From positions 1 to 7,274 of the forward strand of contig JARFRJ010000252.1 in the NCBI GenBank assembly GCA_029287305.1: a DNA stretch of 7,274 bases, read 5' to 3'. Position 1 is the stretch's first letter. Each line of letters starts with the position of its first letter. Position numbers and translations under genes: made by a program. The stretch comes from Hyphomonas sp. (GTDB taxonomy: Bacteria > Pseudomonadota > Alphaproteobacteria > Caulobacterales > Hyphomonadaceae). This document shows, piece after piece, positions 1 through 5,985 of the stretch. Below the pieces are notes generated by a model. That model was not told the origin of the DNA. It made no database searches and was given only the letters and a program-made list of their open reading frames with translations.

Positions 1-276
1 GATACGCTCAGAGTAATGGCCAATACCTATACAGATTTTACCCGTCTTGGTAATGATGTGATTGTGCCTTATATCGGTGTCGGTCTTGGCGCGACGATCC
101 CAACCGATAGCGATACAGGTGAAAGTGCTTTTACCCTCGCTCCAATTGGTGGGGTCAGCGTCCGGGCCTTTGAGCAAGTCGAGTTTTATACAGAAGGGCG
201 CTATAATGTGACCTTTGACGACAAGCTAACAGGCAATACGATTGGTGTTGTCGGTGGTATTCGACTGAATTTCTAA
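1..276 (+). CDS. Outer-membrane beta-barrel protein, C-terminal fragment (5' end outside window)
   Basis: The frame is open from base 1, so the gene begins upstream; the ATG at 16 is simply an internal Met. The 91 visible residues alternate polar and hydrophobic/aromatic positions in several short strands (VIVPYIGVGLGA, FTLAPIGGVSVRAF, VEFYTEGRYNVTF, NTIGVVGGIRLNF) separated by Asp/Thr/Gly-rich turns. The chain ends in RLNF. A terminal aromatic residue, usually Phe, after a last amphipathic strand is the known signal recognised by the BAM machinery, so this is very likely an outer-membrane barrel of the small OmpA-like/OmpW-like type. The specific family and any ligand cannot be told from the fragment. 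The gene is followed by a strong terminator and appears to end its own transcription unit. Confidence 0.8.
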   Translation, partial: DTLRVMANTYTDFTRLGNDVIVPYIGVGLGATIPTDSDTGESAFTLAPIGGVSVRAFEQVEFYTEGRYNVTFDDKLTGNTIGVVGGIRLNF

Positions 277-317
277 AACCTGCAACGGGTTTAATCTGAC
301 GTTCAAGCGTTTGGTAT

Positions 318-354
318 AAGAGCGCGTCGGAGCAAAAGCTTCGGCGCGCTTTTT
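318..354 (+). terminator. Rho-independent terminator after the outer-membrane protein gene
   Basis: Bases 321-333 pair with 338-350 to give a 13-bp GC-rich stem (AGCGCGTCGGAGC against GCTTCGGCGCGCT, two G-U pairs) closed by an AAAA loop at 334-337. The T run 350-354 follows directly. The stem can extend outward by about three more pairs (318-320 with 351-353). It lies 42 bases past the stop codon at 276, so it should end transcription of the barrel-protein gene and insulate ygfZ. The rest of the 277-458 gap shows no convincing promoter or other element. Confidence 0.9.
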
Positions 355-458
355 ATTGGACTTTCCAGATGTATAGCTGTGCTGGATGGAAAACGAACAA
401 GGCTTTTTGAGTTATTTTCCGGGTCTTGCGTCTTGTCTCATGTCCATAGGATCGGCAT

Positions 459-1190
459 ATGCTCTTTATGATCCAAATGCTTCCCTATTTTGACAAGATT
501 AGCCTATCCGGCCCAGAGGCGCGCAGTTTTCTGGAGCGGATTATCACAAGTGACACACAGCGTCTTGCCACGCAGGCAGAGCTACCCGGCGCTTTATTAA
601 CCCCGCAAGGTAAAGTGATCGCGGATTTTATTCTGACAGGGGAGGATGAGCGCCATGTCTTGCATGTGCATCATTCAATTTCTGAAACCCTGTTTAAGCG
701 TCTGAAACTGTTGCGCTTGCGGGCGGATGTTGCCATTGAGCTGCACTCTGCGATTACCTCCCCACCGATAGATCACAAAGCGCGGATTATGGGCGGATTG
801 GCCGCTTTTGGGCATGATTATGGCTCGGCTGAGATTTTTCCGACCGATATAAATCTTGATAGGCGCGGCGGGCTGTCTTTCTCCAAAGGGTGTTTTGTCG
901 GTCAGGAAGTGGCCAGTCGCATGAAACGGCGCGGTAAAATTCGTAAACGCACCTTGGTTTTAAACGCGGCAAATATGAAAGCTGGTCTGGAGGCTGGTCT
1001 TGGTATTCATGCGGGTGAGAAGAAAATCGGACAGGTGACCAGTGCCTGCGAAAATGTTGCCTTGGGTCTGATCCGTACAGATCATCTGCGTGCCGCCAGA
1101 CAAATGGGTGAGGCGATCCATTGCGCAGGTCATGAGATCGGCATAGATATTCCAGATTGGCTGGAGGCGGAAATGGAGACCATGGCATGA
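459..1190 (+). CDS. ygfZ: YgfZ/GcvT-domain tRNA-modifying and Fe-S maintenance protein
   Basis: This is a 243-residue member of the folate-binding YgfZ family (COG0354, related to the glycine-cleavage T protein and to mitochondrial Iba57). In E. coli, YgfZ uses tetrahydrofolate and supports assembly or repair of certain [4Fe-4S] enzymes, including the tRNA methylthiotransferase MiaB. The diagnostic motif KGCFVGQE is at residues 143-150, with the conserved cysteine at 145, preceded by the family-typical stretch FPTDINLDRRGGLSFS. The N-terminal LLTPQGKVIADFIL (46-59) and the C-terminal IGQVTS...ALGLIR segment (about 200-216) also fit. I keep the start at 459 because AGGA at 448-451 sits 7 bases upstream; in-frame ATGs at 468 and 477 are possible alternatives. 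The stop overlaps the tag start (ATGA), implying translational coupling. At 243 residues it is at the short end of the family. Confidence 0.93.
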   Translation: MLFMIQMLPYFDKISLSGPEARSFLERIITSDTQRLATQAELPGALLTPQGKVIADFILTGEDERHVLHVHHSISETLFKRLKLLRLRADVAIELHSAITSPPIDHKARIMGGLAAFGHDYGSAEIFPTDINLDRRGGLSFSKGCFVGQEVASRMKRRGKIRKRTLVLNAANMKAGLEAGLGIHAGEKKIGQVTSACENVALGLIRTDHLRAARQMGEAIHCAGHEIGIDIPDWLEAEMETMA

Positions 1191-1780
1191 GCGCTCAAAC
1201 ATCGGATTTGGCTTGTGGCTGGGCACCTGCGCATGATGACTTATACCGGGCCTATCATGATGAGGAATGGGGCGTGCCTGAATATAATTCGCGCGCACTT
1301 TGGGAGAAATTACAGCTGGATGGTATGCAGGCCGGGCTTTCCTGGATCACTATTTTGCGTAAACGGGAGAGTATACGAGAAGAGTTTGACGAATTTGATC
1401 CTGAACGCATTGCCGTGTGGGATGAGGCGCGTATCGACAAGGCTTTAAAAAACCCCGGCATCATTCGCAGCCCGATTAAAATCAAATCCTGTATTGGCAA
1501 TGCCCAGGCTTTTCTTGACGCGGCTGAAAGGGGACAGGATTTTTCCGATTGGCTGTGGCATTATGTGGACGGCAAACCCATCATAGGCGCGTGGGACAAT
1601 TATCGTGACGGCCCGACCCAGACGGCGATATCTGAAAGACTGTCAAAGGACCTAAAGAAGCAGGGGTATAAATTTTGCGGGCCGGTCATCGTCTATGCCT
1701 TTATGCAGGCCGTTGGCATGGTCAATGATCATGAGCTTTCATGCCCGCGTCACACAGAGCTCCAAGCTCTGGCCCGATAA
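1187..1780 (+). CDS. tag: DNA-3-methyladenine glycosylase I
   Basis: The 197-residue product removes 3-methyladenine (and 3-methylguanine) from alkylated DNA as the first step of base-excision repair. The constitutive E. coli Tag fold is recognised by HDEEWGVP (24-31), QAGLSWITILRKRE (48-61), GIIRSPIKI and YKFCGPVIVYAFMQAVGMVNDH. The structural zinc ligands are all present: C10, H24, H182 and C186, matching E. coli C4, H17, H175 and C179. Position 45, aligned by eye with E. coli E38 in the LEGQQAGLSW motif, is aspartate (LDGMQAGLSW). The ATG at 1187 is chosen over a TTG at 1157: it overlaps the ygfZ stop as ATGA, GGAGA (1175-1179) lies 7 bases upstream, and the family starts just before the CGW motif. 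The pairing with ygfZ looks like co-transcription rather than a shared pathway. Confidence 0.95.
   Translation: MSAQTSDLACGWAPAHDDLYRAYHDEEWGVPEYNSRALWEKLQLDGMQAGLSWITILRKRESIREEFDEFDPERIAVWDEARIDKALKNPGIIRSPIKIKSCIGNAQAFLDAAERGQDFSDWLWHYVDGKPIIGAWDNYRDGPTQTAISERLSKDLKKQGYKFCGPVIVYAFMQAVGMVNDHELSCPRHTELQALAR
1755..1771 (+). other. Short perfect hairpin at the 3' end of tag
   Basis: CAGAGCT (1755-1761) and AGCTCTG (1765-1771) form a perfect 7-bp stem with a CCA loop, inside the last codons of tag. No T tract follows, so it is not a standard intrinsic terminator; it could protect the mRNA 3' end or be fortuitous. It is the first of several inverted repeats running into the following gap. Confidence 0.4.
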
Positions 1781-1796
1781 ATGAGCCTCTGAATGC

Positions 1797-1877
1797 CAGA
1801 TTATCGGCAGGCTTAAGAAGCCATAATCAGGATAATCTGATCATCGTGCTGGGCAAGTGATGCAGGGAAGCGATGAT
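1797..1877 (+). repeat. Two adjacent inverted repeats downstream of tag
   Basis: CAGATTATC (1797-1805) is matched exactly by GATAATCTG (1831-1839), a 9-bp stem. Inside it GGCTT (1810-1814) pairs with AAGCC (1818-1822). Directly adjoining, ATCATCG (1840-1846) is matched by CGATGAT (1871-1877), a 7-bp stem. GATTAT (1799-1804) could instead pair with ATAATC at 1823-1828, stacking on the inner stem, so two folds compete. There is no U tract. Possible roles are processing or stability of the ygfZ-tag mRNA 3' end, or a structured leader of the downstream gene. Function is not established. Confidence 0.45.
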
Positions 1878-1924
1878 AAGTCTCATCGGACATTCAGCCC
1901 GTCTTTTATCAATCCCCCGCTTCA

Positions 1925-1957
1925 ATTTGCAAATAGGGCTCGACGCTTGCGCCGAGC
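1925..1957 (+). promoter_or_regulatory. Palindrome plus hairpin upstream of the FabH-like gene
   Basis: A perfect 10-bp palindrome, ATTTGCAAAT (1925-1934), lies 90 bases before the start codon. A hairpin follows at once: GCTCGACGC (1938-1946) against GCGCCGAGC (1949-1957), with one A-C mismatch and a very tight loop. The palindrome could be an operator half-palindrome pair for a dimeric regulator. I cannot name the regulator, and I see no clear -35/-10 pair to position it against. Confidence 0.3.
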
Positions 1958-2013
1958 AGGTCTAATCTATCTAACAAATTTTATGAAAATCAGGCCATAG
2001 GCCATTACACTTT

Positions 2014-2018
2014 GAAGG
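2014..2018 (+). promoter_or_regulatory. Ribosome binding site of the FabH-like gene
   Basis: GAAGG lies 6 bases before the ATG at 2025. It fixes the start and puts the conserved VISATGLWTP strand at the N-terminus, as expected in this family. Confidence 0.7.
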
Positions 2019-2024
2019 TGCGCT

Positions 2025-3146
2025 ATGAAAACACCGGTTATCTCCGCAACGGGGCTGTGGACCCCCTCACAATCCGTCTCAAATGCAGAATTGGTCGCCA
2101 GCTTTAATCAATGGGTGGAAAATTGGAACACCGCTTATAGCGCTGAAATTGCAGCAGGTGAGATAGAAGCTAAAGCGGCCTCATCGGTTGAATTTATCGA
2201 GAAGGCTTCCGGCATAAAATCACGTTATGTGATTGATAAATCAGGTATTATTGATCCAGATATCATGCGTCCAAACATTCCTGAACGCCCTAATGAAGAG
2301 CCTTCCTTACTCGCCGAAATGGCGGTAAAGGCGGCCCGGCAAGCCCTAGAAGCGGCGGGCCGGAAAAGTGAGGAGGTCGATGCGGTCTTGTGCGCCTGTT
2401 CGAACCTGCAACGGGCCTATCCGGCAATTGCTGTAGAAATACAGGATTTGCTTGGCATAGATGGGTTTGGCTTTGATATGAATGTCGCCTGTTCCTCGGC
2501 CACATTCGGTATTCAGACAGCCGCCGATATGGTGCGCACGGGCAGCGCACGCTCGGTCCTTGTGGTGAACCCGGAAGTATGCTCCGCGCATTTAAACTTT
2601 ACCGATCGTGATAGCCATTTCATTTTCGGTGATGTTGCGACCGCCATACTGATTGAGGCAGAAGACATCGCGCCCGCTTCCCATTGGCGCATTCTGGGTA
2701 CGAATCTAAAGACAAAGTTTTCCAATAATATTCGCAATAATTTTGGATTTCTCAATCATGCTGCGCCAGAAGGGATCGGTGCGCGCGATAAGCTATTTGT
2801 GCAGGAAGGGCGTAAAGTCTTCAAGGAAGTTGTGCCCATGGTCGCGCATATGATTGTCGACCATATGCAGGTGCTGGACTTGGAAGCGGCAGATTTGAAA
2901 CGGCTTTGGCTGCATCAGGCCAATGCCAATATGAACAGGCTAATTTCGAGCAAAGTTCTGGGCCGCGAGGCAAGCCCTGAAGAAAGCCCAACCGTTCTGG
3001 ATACATATGCCAATACAAGTTCAGCCGGATCTATTATCGCTTTCCATAAATATTCAGGGGATTTCAAGCCCGGCGAAAAGGGATTGATCAGCTCTTTTGG
3101 CGCGGGATATTCGGCTGGGACCGTTTTTGTCGAACGCGCGGCTTGA
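2025..3146 (+). CDS. Beta-ketoacyl-ACP synthase III, long FabH-like type
   Basis: The 373-residue thiolase-fold enzyme should condense an acyl-CoA with malonyl-ACP to start a fatty-acid chain. The catalytic triad is intact: C156 in MNVACSSATFG, H297 in LWLHQANANMN and N330 in YANTSSAGS. Standard FabH proteins have about 320 residues; the extra length is mostly in the N-terminal third (about residues 26-92, from FNQWVENWNTAYSAE to the PERPNEEPS segment). This is the layout I recall for Pseudomonas PA3286, which is reported to prime fatty-acid synthesis with octanoyl-CoA from beta-oxidation. Substrate preference here is inferred from that resemblance. GAAGG at 2014-2018 lies 6 bases before the ATG, supporting the start. 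It stands alone, not beside plsX or acpP as housekeeping fabH often is, so it is probably an accessory paralogue. It converges on topA. Confidence 0.9.
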   Translation: MKTPVISATGLWTPSQSVSNAELVASFNQWVENWNTAYSAEIAAGEIEAKAASSVEFIEKASGIKSRYVIDKSGIIDPDIMRPNIPERPNEEPSLLAEMAVKAARQALEAAGRKSEEVDAVLCACSNLQRAYPAIAVEIQDLLGIDGFGFDMNVACSSATFGIQTAADMVRTGSARSVLVVNPEVCSAHLNFTDRDSHFIFGDVATAILIEAEDIAPASHWRILGTNLKTKFSNNIRNNFGFLNHAAPEGIGARDKLFVQEGRKVFKEVVPMVAHMIVDHMQVLDLEAADLKRLWLHQANANMNRLISSKVLGREASPEESPTVLDTYANTSSAGSIIAFHKYSGDFKPGEKGLISSFGAGYSAGTVFVERAA

Positions 3147-3192
3147 CGCGATCACATTTGTCTTAAAACGTGTGTCTGTAATCTGTATGCGG

Positions 3193-3329
3193 CCCTATCA
3201 GGCTTGTCGTCCAAGCTTGTCGTCCAAGCTTGTCGTCCAGGCTTGTCGCAAAGCGGGAAATTAAAATTTAACGCATTGAAAATTAAATAAAAATCATAAA
3301 TATATTAAGGTGTCTTGACCCTATCAGGC
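3193..3329. repeat. 11-bp direct repeat pair framing the intergenic region
   Basis: CCCTATCAGGC occurs exactly at 3193-3203 and 3319-3329. The first copy runs into the tandem repeat and the second spans the topA stop codon (TCA on the plus strand, 3324-3326). Between the tandem repeat and topA, bases 3257-3310 are strongly AT-rich. I find no clear T-tailed hairpin for either convergent gene. Confidence 0.5.
3202..3249. repeat. 13-bp tandem repeat, 3.6 copies
   Basis: The unit GCTTGTCGTCCAA occurs at 3202-3214 and 3215-3227, and at 3228-3240 with a final G in place of A. A partial copy (GCTTGTCG) follows at 3241-3248. The first two unit junctions create the palindrome CAAGCTTG (3212-3219 and 3225-3232). 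It lies between the convergent stop codons of the FabH-like gene (3146) and topA (3324), outside any coding frame I trust. Its near-perfect copies suggest recent slippage expansion. Confidence 0.9.
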
Positions 3330-5921
3330 CTTGGGCTCTGCCTTTTTGCGCGGCGCGGCCTTTTTGCGTGCTGTCGTTTTTGCCGGCGCTTTTTTCTTCG
3401 CCGCGGGCTTGCTTTTTACGCGAGGTTTGGCTGGTTTGGCCGCTTTTGCGGCAATCCATTCCAGCGCTTGTTCCAGCGTCACCGCATCCGGCGCTATGGT
3501 CTTGGGGATGGTGGCATTAATCTTGCCATGTTTGACATAAGCGCCATAACGGCCATCCAGAATTTGGACGTTTTGTCCATCATTGGGGTGTGCCCCTAAA
3601 TCCTTAAGCACTTTGGCGGTCCCGCGCCCGGCTCCTGGATTGGCTTTCTTTTCTGCGATCAGGGTCACAGCGCGGTTCAAACCAACCTCAAAAAGCTCTT
3701 CAAAATTAGATAGATTCGCATAGGTTTTGCTGTGGTGAACATATGGGCCATAGCGGCCTAGATTGGCGATAATGGGCTCGCCATCTTCTGGGTGTTTGCC
3801 AATTTCACGCGGGAGCGACAGAAGTTTGGCGGCTAGGTCAAAGCCTATATTTTGCGGGTCAATTCCTTTGGGGACTGAGGTACGTACAGGCTTTTCCTGA
3901 CCCTCACGGGTCATTTCCATATAGGGGCCGAACCGCCCGTTTTTCAGATACATGGGCACGCCGGCCTCTGGATGAAGGCCAAGCTCTTCCCCGTCAGGAT
4001 TTATAACCGCCTCCTCGCTCTGTGCGGCTGAAAAAGAGCGGGTATACTTGCAGTCTGGATAATTTCCACAGCCGATAAACGCGCCGCCCCGACCAAGCTT
4101 TAAGGAAAGCTCGCCTTCCTTGCACAGCGGGCAAAGACGCGGATTGTCTTTTACCTCGCCAGTTTCTGTCTGGGCAGGAAAGACATAAGGTCCGAGCGTT
4201 TCGTTTAGCGCGTCCAGAACATGGGTGACGCGTAAATCTTTTGTCTCGTCAATATCGCTTGAAAACCGGTCCCAGAAACGGCTCAGAAAGGTTTTCCAAT
4301 CCAATTTGCCATCAGAGATGATATCCAGCTCTTCTTCCAGATTAGCGGTAAAATCATATTCGACATAACGGGCAAAGAAATTCTCCAGAAAAGCGGTGAC
4401 GAGGCGGCCCTTATCTTCGGGAATCAACCGTTTTTTATCCATGCGGATATAGCCGCGATCCTCAAGAGTTGAGAGGGTTGAGGCATAGGTTGAGGGTCGG
4501 CCAATGCCAAGCTCTTCGAGGCGTTTGACGAGGCTGGCTTCTGAATAGCGCGGCGGGGGTTCGGTAAAATGCTGGGACGGTTTGGCATCCATAAGATCGC
4601 AAGGCTCGCCTATTTTCAGCTTGGGCAGGCGAGCATCGGTCTCATCACTATCTTCCTCATCACGCCCCTCCGTATAAAGCCGGATAAATCCGTCAAACAG
4701 CATAACTTGTCCACTGGCGCGCAAAATTGCCCGCCTGTCTTTGGAGACTAAGTCAATCACTGTGCGCTCAAAACGAGCATCTTCCATTTGCGAGGCAACC
4801 GCGCGGCGCCAGATCAGGCCATAAAGCTTTTTCAGATCGCCCGAACCATTATAATTTTCAGGCCGCATCTCAAAATTGGTCGGGCGGATTGCCTCATGTG
4901 CCTCTTGGGCATTTTTCGCTTTGGAAGAATAGACCCGCGTTTTATCTGGTAAATATTGGGCCCCATATTGGCGTGTGATTGCGGCTCGGGCCATACTATA
5001 AGCCTCTGGTGCCATATTGACGCCATCGGTACGCATATAGGTAATATGCCCTTCCTCATAGAGTTTCTGGGCGGCTTGCATGGTGCGTTTGGCCCCAAAG
5101 CCCAGCCTGCGGGACGCATCCTGCTGCAAAGTCGATGTGATGAAAGGGGGTGGGGGGCGACGTTTGACCGGTTTGGCTTCAAGCTCTGAAACGGTATAGC
5201 CGCCCGTCTTGACCACTTGCAGGGCTTTTTCTGCCGCCTCTTGGGAGGGCAGATCAAATTTCTTCAGGGTTTTCTGATCCAGCGCATAGAGCCGGGTTTC
5301 GAAATCTACCCCGCCAGCAGCGCGTAAATTTGCTTTAATCTGCCAATATTCCTGGGTTTTGAAGGTTTCAATCTCCAGCTCTCTTTGACAGATAATGCGT
5401 AAGGCTACCGATTGTACGCGTCCGGCTGAGCGTGAGCCGGGCAATTTGCGCCACAGGACTGGTGAGAGGTTAAAGCCGACAAGATAGTCCAATGCGCGGC
5501 GTGCCAGATAAGCATCGACCAATTCCTGATTGATCGCGCGTGGATGTTTCATCGCGTCCAGAACAGCGTTTTTGGTGATCGCATTGAAAACAACGCGTTC
5601 AATTTCAACCCCTTTCAGGACGCGACGGTTTTTCAACGCTTCCAAAAGGTGCCAGGAAATGGCCTCCCCTTCCCGGTCGGGGTCGGTCGCCAGAATAAGT
5701 TTATCACTGGATTTGACGGCCTCTGCAATCTCGCGCACCCGCGCATTGGATTTTGCATCCGCCTGCCAGATCATGGCAAATTCATTGTCCGGGTCGACAG
5801 AGCCATCCTTTGACGGCAAATCACGTATATGCCCGTAAGAGGCATAGACTTTATAGTCTGATCCCAGATATTTATTGATTGTTTTCGCTTTGGCGGGCGA
5901 TTCAACAATGACAATATTCAT
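3324..5921 (-). CDS. topA: DNA topoisomerase I (type IA)
   Basis: The 865-residue enzyme relaxes negative supercoils by cutting one strand through a 5'-phosphotyrosine link. The N-terminal Toprim domain has E7 and K11 in VESPAKAKT and the acidic triad D80, D82 and E84 in ATDPDREGEA. The active-site tyrosine is Y295 in ITYMRTDG, with R297 beside it; SAGRVQSVALR (165-175) and EAHEAIRPT (340-348) are also type IA hallmarks. A single four-cysteine zinc ribbon (C597, C600, C618, C624) is followed by three topoisomerase C-terminal repeats centred on GRFGPY (662-667), GRYGPY (722-727) and GRYGAY (790-795). E. coli TopA instead has three zinc fingers. The last 40 or so residues are Lys/Ala/Pro-rich and should bind DNA non-specifically. 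AAAGGA (5936-5931) is 9 bases before the ATG. It lies 64 bases after lptG on the same strand, with a probable promoter of its own. Confidence 0.98.
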   Translation of the reverse strand: MNIVIVESPAKAKTINKYLGSDYKVYASYGHIRDLPSKDGSVDPDNEFAMIWQADAKSNARVREIAEAVKSSDKLILATDPDREGEAISWHLLEALKNRRVLKGVEIERVVFNAITKNAVLDAMKHPRAINQELVDAYLARRALDYLVGFNLSPVLWRKLPGSRSAGRVQSVALRIICQRELEIETFKTQEYWQIKANLRAAGGVDFETRLYALDQKTLKKFDLPSQEAAEKALQVVKTGGYTVSELEAKPVKRRPPPPFITSTLQQDASRRLGFGAKRTMQAAQKLYEEGHITYMRTDGVNMAPEAYSMARAAITRQYGAQYLPDKTRVYSSKAKNAQEAHEAIRPTNFEMRPENYNGSGDLKKLYGLIWRRAVASQMEDARFERTVIDLVSKDRRAILRASGQVMLFDGFIRLYTEGRDEEDSDETDARLPKLKIGEPCDLMDAKPSQHFTEPPPRYSEASLVKRLEELGIGRPSTYASTLSTLEDRGYIRMDKKRLIPEDKGRLVTAFLENFFARYVEYDFTANLEEELDIISDGKLDWKTFLSRFWDRFSSDIDETKDLRVTHVLDALNETLGPYVFPAQTETGEVKDNPRLCPLCKEGELSLKLGRGGAFIGCGNYPDCKYTRSFSAAQSEEAVINPDGEELGLHPEAGVPMYLKNGRFGPYMEMTREGQEKPVRTSVPKGIDPQNIGFDLAAKLLSLPREIGKHPEDGEPIIANLGRYGPYVHHSKTYANLSNFEELFEVGLNRAVTLIAEKKANPGAGRGTAKVLKDLGAHPNDGQNVQILDGRYGAYVKHGKINATIPKTIAPDAVTLEQALEWIAAKAAKPAKPRVKSKPAAKKKAPAKTTARKKAAPRKKAEPKA

Positions 5922-5946
5922 AAGCGCTTTTCCTTTGGACGGCCTC

Positions 5947-5975
5947 TAAGTGAGACGTGACCAAGGGCGTGTCAA
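5947..5975 (-). promoter_or_regulatory. Candidate sigma-70 promoter for topA
   Basis: On the minus strand a consensus -35 box TTGACA lies at 5975-5970, just past the lptG stop codon. A 17-base spacer leads to CACTTA at 5952-5947, a weak -10. Transcription would begin near 5940, leaving a leader of about 20 bases with the Shine-Dalgarno AAAGGA at 5936-5931. The -35 is convincing and the -10 is not, so read-through from lptFG may also supply topA. Confidence 0.45.
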
Positions 5976-5985
5976 GCAATTGGTG

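Noticed and set aside
407..435. Promoter for ygfZ (TTGAGT at 407-412)
   Set aside because: The sequence 17 bases downstream (GTCTTG) bears no resemblance to a -10 box, so I could not support a promoter call.
787..1188. 133-codon minus-strand open frame opposite ygfZ
   Set aside because: It lies wholly antisense to a gene with clear family motifs. Its translation is rich in Pro, His, Arg and Ser with no recognisable domain, as expected of a shadow frame.
3202..3249. CRISPR array
   Set aside because: The 13-bp units abut with no unique spacers and are too short for CRISPR repeats.
3261..3308. Possible CtrA-type sites (TTAA-N7-TTAA) in the AT-rich spacer
   Set aside because: TTAA occurs at 3261, 3268, 3283 and 3305, but none of the spacings is 7 bases, and the location between convergent stop codons is not a promoter context.
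3315..3599. 94-codon plus-strand frame rich in Phe, Arg, Leu and Cys
   Set aside because: It is the complement of the Lys/Ala-rich TopA tail; the odd composition follows from the antisense of those codons.
4832..5257. 141-codon minus-strand frame within topA
   Set aside because: It is in another frame of the same strand as an unmistakable topA and encodes a low-quality basic sequence with no motif or start signal.
5530..5838. 102-codon plus-strand frame opposite the topA 5' end
   Set aside because: It is antisense to the Toprim region, which is strongly constrained. The frame has no identifiable domain.
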